Shown piece by piece: positions 60,011 to 64,000 of a stretch of DNA of 64,000 bases. The DNA lies in assembly GCF_032854445.1 (NCBI RefSeq), contig NC_088298.1, positions 8,545,504-8,609,503 on the forward strand, in the 5' to 3' direction. Under the pieces are notes generated by a model that saw nothing but the letters and a program-made list of their open reading frames with translations, ran no database searches and had not been told where the DNA came from. Position numbers and translations under genes: made by a program. The DNA is from Liolophura sinensis (taxonomy: Eukaryota; Mollusca; Polyplacophora; Chitonida; Chitonidae). Within the stretch, counting starts at the first letter, position 1. Each line of letters opens with the position of its first letter.

Positions 60011-60061
<51 letters not shown>

Positions 60062-62848
60062 TGCATCTGATGTAGCCAAGCCATGATTGACTCCTTCCCT
60101 GTCCTAAAATATAGTAGGCCTACTGGGAATTCATAAACTTTAGTTCCTATTTAGTCATGGTACTGATTAAATACAGGATTACCCATAGCTGATAATGGGG
60201 AGTGAGCCTTGGTCTAGTGATTAAGAGTTTCAATCACAAGGACACAATAGGTGTTCAAACCTGTCTTTGGAGAGGCAATTTGTACATTCTCTTGCTCTCA
60301 CCATTTATGGGGCCGTTGTGACAATTAGTGTTCAACGACACCTGTATGGCTGTTTATACAGTGTAATGTTCATAAAAGACTACTTGTCTTTCACTAATAT
60401 TGCGTGCATGGGTGTACATGGCATGTGGGAGCTGAAAGTATATCAGTAACTTGCCACAGGTCATAAACCGATCGTCATGCATCATGTAACTAACAAATTC
60501 TTGAGTATGAGTTAAACAACTATCAAATAAATAAATAAATATAGCTTGTGTTATTAAAGGATTTCACCTATACCTAGGAAAAGTGGATGAAAATTTGAAC
60601 ATGAAAATTATTAGATTCTATATTGATAAGTGATAATAAAAGTGAAGCTGTGCTTATAAAAGGGAAAAAGTTTTTTAATCTTTTTATATACCTACATGTA
60701 TCGTTATTTAAATGGTTGACAAATGGTTTAAAAACATGCAATCCTGAGTAGACATGATTACAGCAATCGCCATTAACATATTTTCCATTCTCATAAATTG
60801 TTCCTCTCTGGCCGTATGTAGGACTAAGGTCTGTCAGCAATCTGTAGCTGGTTGTGGGTTTCACCTGGGCTCTGCCTGGTTTCTTGCCACATAATGCTAA
60901 TCGTCATATTATAAGTGAAATATTCTTGGGTATCGTGCAAAACACCCAATCAAATAAATAAATCAATAAATTATTGTAAATTGAGTATAATTACAGTTTC
61001 AATCAGTTTCTGGAAAGAATTCAGGGAGTCCTCTTCCACTAAATTCTTCCTTGCGATCACAGACAAAGTCTTCTCTAGGACTGGAGGAGAGAAATCCGCA
61101 TCTGTTGCCATGGCAACCACAAATCCTTCTTTAGTTGATGAGTCTTGTTCCGCAATGCGTAAGATCACATTTACGATTTTCATGAGCAACGATTGAGGGT
61201 CAAAGTTGTACCTGGAGTGAAATCAAGGTAGTATCAAAAACCTAAAAACCACTGAACACTGTTCAGAGAAATGTTACACTGATTCATTTTTCAACAGCGG
61301 AAAAATTCTTTGATTCCTCGGATTATACAGAGGACCCTGTCAACCACGTAAGGACTAGTGATGTCACAATAGGCCACATAACACACATATGCGTAGGCTG
61401 CTAGATTTCACTGTTCAACATTAATGTAAATACATGTATGCATAGAATTAAGAATGCAATTGCCGAAGGGTCTTGGAAACAAACTATTTCAAGCAAAACA
61501 TCTGGTTGTGATGTCATGGATACCTTGAGATCACCAAAGAATCTCATGTTTCAGAGACATTTTACTTGTTCGGGGAAGAAATGGGAGAATCAAGGACGAA
61601 GTACACAAACGTTCCAAATCACAGTGCAACGAATGGTTTTCTTTTGTGACGATGCAGTGCGTGTGAGCTTCATATATGTTCTATGAGCACATATACACTG
61701 ATAATTGTGACATAATGAAGGAACAAATGAGTTCAAAGTTCTGAACCGTCTTGTTACAGGAGGGAAGGAATTTTAGGGGTTCCTCATTGTGATGTAATAA
61801 AGGAAAGAACAAATGAGTTCAAAGCTTTGGACCATCTCATTACAAGAGGGAAGGAACTTAATGAGTTCACCATTGTGATGTAATAAAGGAAAGAACGAAT
61901 GTGTTTATACATTGTAGCTTGGACCATCTTGTTACAGGAGTGAAAGAATTTTACGAGCTCCCCATTGTGATGCAATAAAGGCAAGAACAAATGAGTTCAA
62001 AGCTTTGAACCATCTTGTTACAAGAAGGAAGGAACTTTACGAGTTCCCCATTTCAAAGTAATAAGGGAAAGAACAAATGTGTTTATACATTGTAGATTTG
62101 GGCCATCTTGTTACAGGTGGGAGGGAGTTTTATGAGTTCAACATTCTTTGCCTTTCAATGTTACAATTAACCATAGAAATATACAAGGCAAAGTACAAAC
62201 GTTATCAGTGATCATGAACTCCATTCATCCACTATCATTTTAACTATATCAGCGGGATGTTCCACTTAAATGTTATGCAAACCCACCACACATCCACCCA
62301 CCCACACACCCACCCACCCATCCAGCCACCACCTCCACACTGCCTCCTCCCTGCTGCTTAATTTTTGGAAATATCCACCAGAAAAAAAATTGGGGAACAT
62401 CAACATTGTGTTACAAAAGTGCATTCTTAATTTGACAGTAATGGTTTAAAAACAGTGTAACAGTCAAAAGCATACAAAATTAGCCGCTGTTCAAAATCTG
62501 TAAAAGTGGTAAAACTGATTAAAAAATCAACGATGCTGTGCTACAAAAATTAAAGTCATCACAATCATATGGACTAAAATGCACATACAACATCTGAATG
62601 AACTATGACAATACAATTTTGAGAAATCTTACGCGGATCAGATTGTGTATCTATGAAAACACGTACACCCACTGATGGATGGGTGCATTTCAAGACGCCC
62701 TATTCATTCGCAATGAGGGCAAAAATAAATGACTACATCTACTGCTGACACTAGAATTGAGGTCAATAAAATCTTCTTACTTTGCCATGTCCTTCACTTT
62801 GAATTCCTTTGACTTGGTGCCACACAAAGATTGCAGAAATCCAGAAAT
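50671..62848 (-). CDS. BIRC6: BIRC6/BRUCE-like giant E2/E3 ubiquitin ligase, C-terminal 400 residues (partial)
   Basis: BIRC6 is a membrane-associated inhibitor-of-apoptosis protein of more than 4,000 residues that fuses a BIR domain to a C-terminal ubiquitin-conjugating (UBC) domain. It ubiquitylates caspases, SMAC and other substrates. Ten exons on the minus strand join in phase through GT-AG introns: 62848-62781, 61211-60995, 59603-59433, 58644-58601, 58255-58165, 57036-56879, 55924-55813, 54583-54491, 53624-53540 and 50834-50671 (1,203 nt, stop TAA at 50,673-50,671). Diagnostic text in order: [40 protein letters not shown] with the catalytic Cys (segment residue 262), [40 protein letters not shown] and a coiled acidic tail EELEKL. 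These match the human BIRC6 C-terminus as I remember it. The ten exons contain no frameshift. The BIR domain and the rest lie beyond 64,000. Confidence 0.9.
50936..51079 (+). mobile_element. SINE family A, 3' part (antisense in the last BIRC6-like intron)
   Basis: GCTGCGGATGGTCGTAGGTT to TCAATAAATAAATAAATAA; diverged. Confidence 0.8.
51110..51265. repeat. Dispersed repeat
   Basis: GGAGGAAATGGGAGTGCTCG and ACCTTTGGCAAGTTACTGAC resemble short stretches at about 5,980, 7,070 and 43,950. Family unknown. Confidence 0.45.
51389..52496. repeat. 42-bp minisatellite, about 26 units, in the last BIRC6-like intron
   Basis: The unit is GAATCTTATTGTGGTTTGGG, GAACAAATACATGCACCTTG, AT. Because 42 is 14 codons, both strands stay open in several frames; the plus strand reads [14 protein letters not shown] again and again. 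Unit variants recur in blocks of about five, showing higher-order duplication. I treat the reading frames as a by-product of the repeat length. Confidence 0.95.
52985..53475. repeat. 29-bp minisatellite, about 17 units, beside the penultimate BIRC6-like exon
   Basis: The unit is CAATCAATCTTTCATTCAGT plus TGTCAATGT, with 28-30 bp variants. The array ends about 65 bp from the 5' splice site at 53,540. Open plus frames (CQSIFHSVV-like) are repeat-driven. Confidence 0.95.
53540..53624 (-). CDS. BIRC6: BIRC6-like penultimate exon
   Basis: [20 protein letters not shown] then GQLRSPPAG across the junction. Acceptor TTTTCAG, donor GTCAGT. Confidence 0.92.
53831..54075 (-). mobile_element. SINE family A, near full length (sense to the BIRC6-like gene)
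   Basis: From TTACTGGTGTTTAACGCCGT to the head (AATCAACTGAGCCACCAAGC). It lies in the intron between 53,624 and 54,491. Confidence 0.9.
54491..54583 (-). CDS. BIRC6: BIRC6-like exon, UBC domain
   Basis: [20 protein letters not shown] then [11 protein letters not shown]; exactly 31 codons, phase 0 at both ends. Donor GTATGT. Confidence 0.94.
54810..54995. repeat. About 107-bp duplication
   Basis: GACAGCTCTCTCTCATTAAT and the following ATCAAACACACAGACATGAC occur at about 54,850 and again at about 54,946, leading into the 93-bp array. Confidence 0.8.
55000..55745. repeat. 93-bp minisatellite, eight units, in a BIRC6-like intron
   Basis: TTCACACTCAGTCACAACCT recurs about every 93 bp from 55,003 to 55,653. 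Each unit includes AACCACACCTCCTGGATAAG and ACCTGTAAGCTGAGGTTTCA. The array ends about 70 bp before the exon at 55,813. Confidence 0.95.
55813..55924 (-). CDS. BIRC6: BIRC6-like exon with UBC catalytic cysteine
   Basis: [20 protein letters not shown] then [17 protein letters not shown]. The Cys codon at 55,888-55,890 (minus-strand TGT) is the predicted ubiquitin thioester residue. Donor GTGAGT. Confidence 0.95.
56137..56283 (-). mobile_element. SINE family A, 3' part
   Basis: TTGCCTTACTCAAGAATACT to CAGATAGGAAGCCAGCATG, in the intron upstream of the catalytic exon. Confidence 0.85.
56879..57036 (-). CDS. BIRC6: BIRC6-like exon, UBC domain N-terminal half
   Basis: [40 protein letters not shown] and then [10 protein letters not shown]. 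It contains the conserved FxFD-x-YFP and YP-x-x-PP core of UBC folds. The donor GTGGGG is unusual. Confidence 0.95.
57058..57930. repeat. About 38-bp minisatellite, about 23 units, abutting a BIRC6-like 3' splice site
   Basis: The unit is AATAACTGACTGGCTGAAAT, AATTGGCTGAATGGCTGA, with variants. It begins only about 22 bp from the exon boundary at 57,036, so the branch point for that exon must lie in or next to the array. Confidence 0.95.
58165..58255 (-). CDS. BIRC6: BIRC6-like exon before the UBC core
   Basis: [20 protein letters not shown] then [10 protein letters not shown], matching the region just before the UBC core in BIRC6. Acceptor TTTGCAG, donor GTACGT. Confidence 0.92.
58601..58644 (-). 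CDS. BIRC6: BIRC6-like 44-bp microexon
   Basis: [14 protein letters not shown] plus a split Arg codon. Its phases (0 in, 2 out) fit both neighbours; acceptor TTTCCAG, donor GTAAAA. It is not strongly conserved and is supported mostly by phase and splice signals. Confidence 0.75.
59433..59603 (-). CDS. BIRC6: BIRC6-like exon
   Basis: Exactly 57 codons: [35 protein letters not shown] and [16 protein letters not shown]. The first Met follows a TTTGCAG acceptor, so it is internal and not a start. The last part resembles the linker before the UBC domain in BIRC6. Confidence 0.85.
59726..60056. repeat. (TA)n microsatellite split by a SINE
   Basis: (AT)n at 59,726-59,752 and 60,013-60,056 flank the SINE at 59,757-60,012, so the element inserted inside a TA tract and its target duplication cannot be told from the microsatellite. 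Confidence 0.95.
59757..60012 (-). mobile_element. SINE family A, full length, inside (TA)n
   Basis: Complete from tail (poly-A on the minus strand, GATTGGTGTTTTACGCCGTA on the plus) to head (ACCTGAGCCACGGAGGCCCC). Little diverged, so probably young. Confidence 0.95.
60198..60535 (+). mobile_element. SINE family C, best copy
   Basis: tRNA-like head (AGCCTTGGTCTAGTGATTAA, then AGGTGTTCAAACCTG), body GGCAATTTGTACATTCTCTT and GTGTTCAACGACACCTGTAT, and a tail ACTATCAAATAAATAAATAA. The tail resembles that of family A, suggesting both use the same LINE machinery (inference). Confidence 0.75.
60805..60970 (+). mobile_element. SINE family A, 3' part
   Basis: CTGGCCGTATGTAGGAC to CAAATAAATAAATCAATAAA, about 25 bp from the BIRC6-like exon at 60,995; diverged. 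Confidence 0.85.
60995..61211 (-). CDS. BIRC6: BIRC6-like exon
   Basis: [40 protein letters not shown] and [20 protein letters not shown] then NSFQKLIET. Helical, acidic segment upstream of the UBC linker. Acceptor CACTCCAG, donor GTAATT. No frameshift. Confidence 0.85.
61690..62130. repeat. 86-92-bp minisatellite, five units, in a BIRC6-like intron
   Basis: GTGATGTAATAAAGGAAAGA (variants) recurs near 61,707, 61,789, 61,875, 61,967 and 62,054, each followed by an ACCATCTTGTTACAGGAGGG-like block. The TTACAGGAGG part resembles a 3' splice site, but on the non-coding strand of the gene. Confidence 0.9.
62781..62848 (-). CDS. BIRC6: BIRC6-like exon (most upstream seen)
   Basis: [20 protein letters not shown] then MA plus a split Lys codon. 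Supported by phase continuity with the next exon, acceptor TTTATGCAG and donor GTAAGA. The next upstream exon should lie beyond 64,000 or was not recognised. Confidence 0.8.
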
Positions 62849-62994
62849 CTGCATAAAATAATTAAAAGAAAAACATAACAGACATACATCAGCTACCAAT
62901 ATGTGTAAATTTAAATAACTTGAAGAGTGTTTTCAAGATATTGATCTAGCTACTTTTGATTTAAAGAATATATATTCATTACAGACATGAGGTG

Positions 62995-63352
62995 TGTGAG
63001 TGAGTGAGTGAGTCCTTGAGGTTTAACCTCGTACTTAACAACTTTTTAGTCAAATGACCACGAAGGAGTGTATGTAATGTGCCTCCCTGTTGCAAAACGT
63101 ATTTCCACTGCTCCTTTATCTAGAGCTGCTTTATTGAGGCGACTGACAGAAGGCAAGTACGTGCACACTTCCCCGCCTGAGCCATTCTACTGATACAGGT
63201 CAACCAATCGATTGTACTATCCCTCCATGCTGAACGCCAAGTGAGGAAGTTACAACTTCCTCTTTTAAGGCCTCACGTGTGACCCGATCCAGGACTGACT
63301 CTCTATCTTCCACCCTGTGAAGTAGACAAGCTACCAACTGTGCTATCGGGGC
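62995..63352 (-). mobile_element. SINE family B, full-length copy
   Basis: On the minus strand it starts with a tRNA-like head (GGCCCCGATAGCACAGTTGG, TAGCTTGTCTACTTCACAGG). On the plus strand it runs from GAGGTTTAACCTCGTACTTA through ATGCTGAACGCCAAGTGAGG. Copies at 34,500, 36,160 and 45,066 share the order. Confidence 0.85.
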
Positions 63353-63354
63353 CA

Positions 63355-64000
63355 AAAGGTATATATGGGGTCTACACCTTGTGCACATTAGTGTGAGGGG
63401 TAGATGAGGTGTACACCCCACCTATATTATCTGAGGTGTACTGTGCCTCAAGTATACTCCAGCCATGTGCCTATAGCTCATATGTACCTCAGGAACTTTG
63501 AAAAAAATCAACACTTAGAAGATGTTCCTAAGGTACACCTTAGAAATTCTGGAAGTTACAAAAAGTAAATAATGTTCCTCAGGAAGGCCTACACCTTGTA
63601 AAGTTTGCCTCTCATTATTCCAAGATGGCTGCCCTGAACCGGCATACCTTTCACTTTACATCACTGCTACCGCTTGTAAATTTTGTACAGAAATATTGAA
63701 CAACACCTACGTCACTGGGCTCATGGTGATGAGCCCAGTCATGTTATGTCAGAAAACCATAAACAATCCATCTCCACTCTTTGTTTCTAATAATACTTTA
63801 TACACATCATATTTTTTACCTAACATGTAGAGGGTACACCTCCACTGAGGTGTACTCTAGGTGTTCTTGAAATACTAATCTGCATAATTGGCAATATCTC
63901 AGATACACCTCAGACACACCTCAGTTCAGATATGCTACATCTCAATGGTACACCTCTGATGCACCTCAAGTATCCTTCTAGTACACCTTATTAGGGTAAG
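63355..64000. repeat. Unidentified element rich in AGGTGTAC/GTACACCT boxes
   Basis: GGTGTAC-type boxes on one side (63,370-63,450) and GTACACCT boxes on the other (63,830-64,000) give an imperfect inverted layout around a unique centre. The centre includes a hairpin CTGGGCTCAT-GGTG-ATGAGCCCAG at 63,714-63,737. It may be the end of a foldback or terminal-repeat element that continues past the window. Confidence 0.45.

Overview
This is eukaryotic nuclear DNA, most likely from a lophotrochozoan animal and probably a mollusc. Genes are sparse and split by long GT-AG introns, and all polypeptide evidence is animal-like. The window is crowded with a tRNA-headed SINE whose body and CAAATAAATAAA-type tail resemble SINEs I associate with bivalves and gastropods; that assignment is from memory and was not searched. 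There are no bacterial operons, CRISPR arrays or rRNA genes, and I found no credible functional tRNA gene.

Region by region. 1-14,800 is gene-poor DNA with SINEs and other dispersed repeats. 14,815-21,590 is a tandem array of a roughly 3-kb unit (two long copies and one internally deleted copy) that carries a TA-flanked MITE and an internal 132-bp triplication. 22,203-24,041 is a complete-looking DNA transposon with 31-bp terminal inverted repeats, a nested palindrome and a transposase-like ORF containing the motif WADNCTGQNKNW. 25,000-37,900 holds microsatellites, a 2.1-kb array of a 26-bp unit, duplicated arrays of a 30-bp unit, and SINEs.

Two protein-coding genes are clear, and they are convergent. 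On the plus strand, 38,088-44,614 carries all eight coding exons of a eukaryotic-type D-serine dehydratase (PLP- and zinc-dependent, fold type III). Exons 1-3 each hold one single-base indel that breaks the frame at a conserved place; exons 4-8 are intact. On the minus strand, 62,848-50,671 carries the last ten visible exons (400 codons) of a very large BIRC6/BRUCE-like E2/E3 ubiquitin ligase, including the whole UBC domain with its catalytic cysteine; the rest of the gene lies beyond the right edge. The two proteins act in unrelated pathways (D-serine catabolism; ubiquitylation and apoptosis control).

The most striking architecture is in the BIRC6-like gene, where at least five of nine introns hold their own minisatellite, several directly beside exons. 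In the dehydratase gene a 79-bp segment containing a SINE tail, a 3' splice site and the start of exon 5 is present three times in tandem. The best candidate for a less-described system is the transposon at 22.2-24.0 kb. I saw no evidence of a novel multi-gene system.
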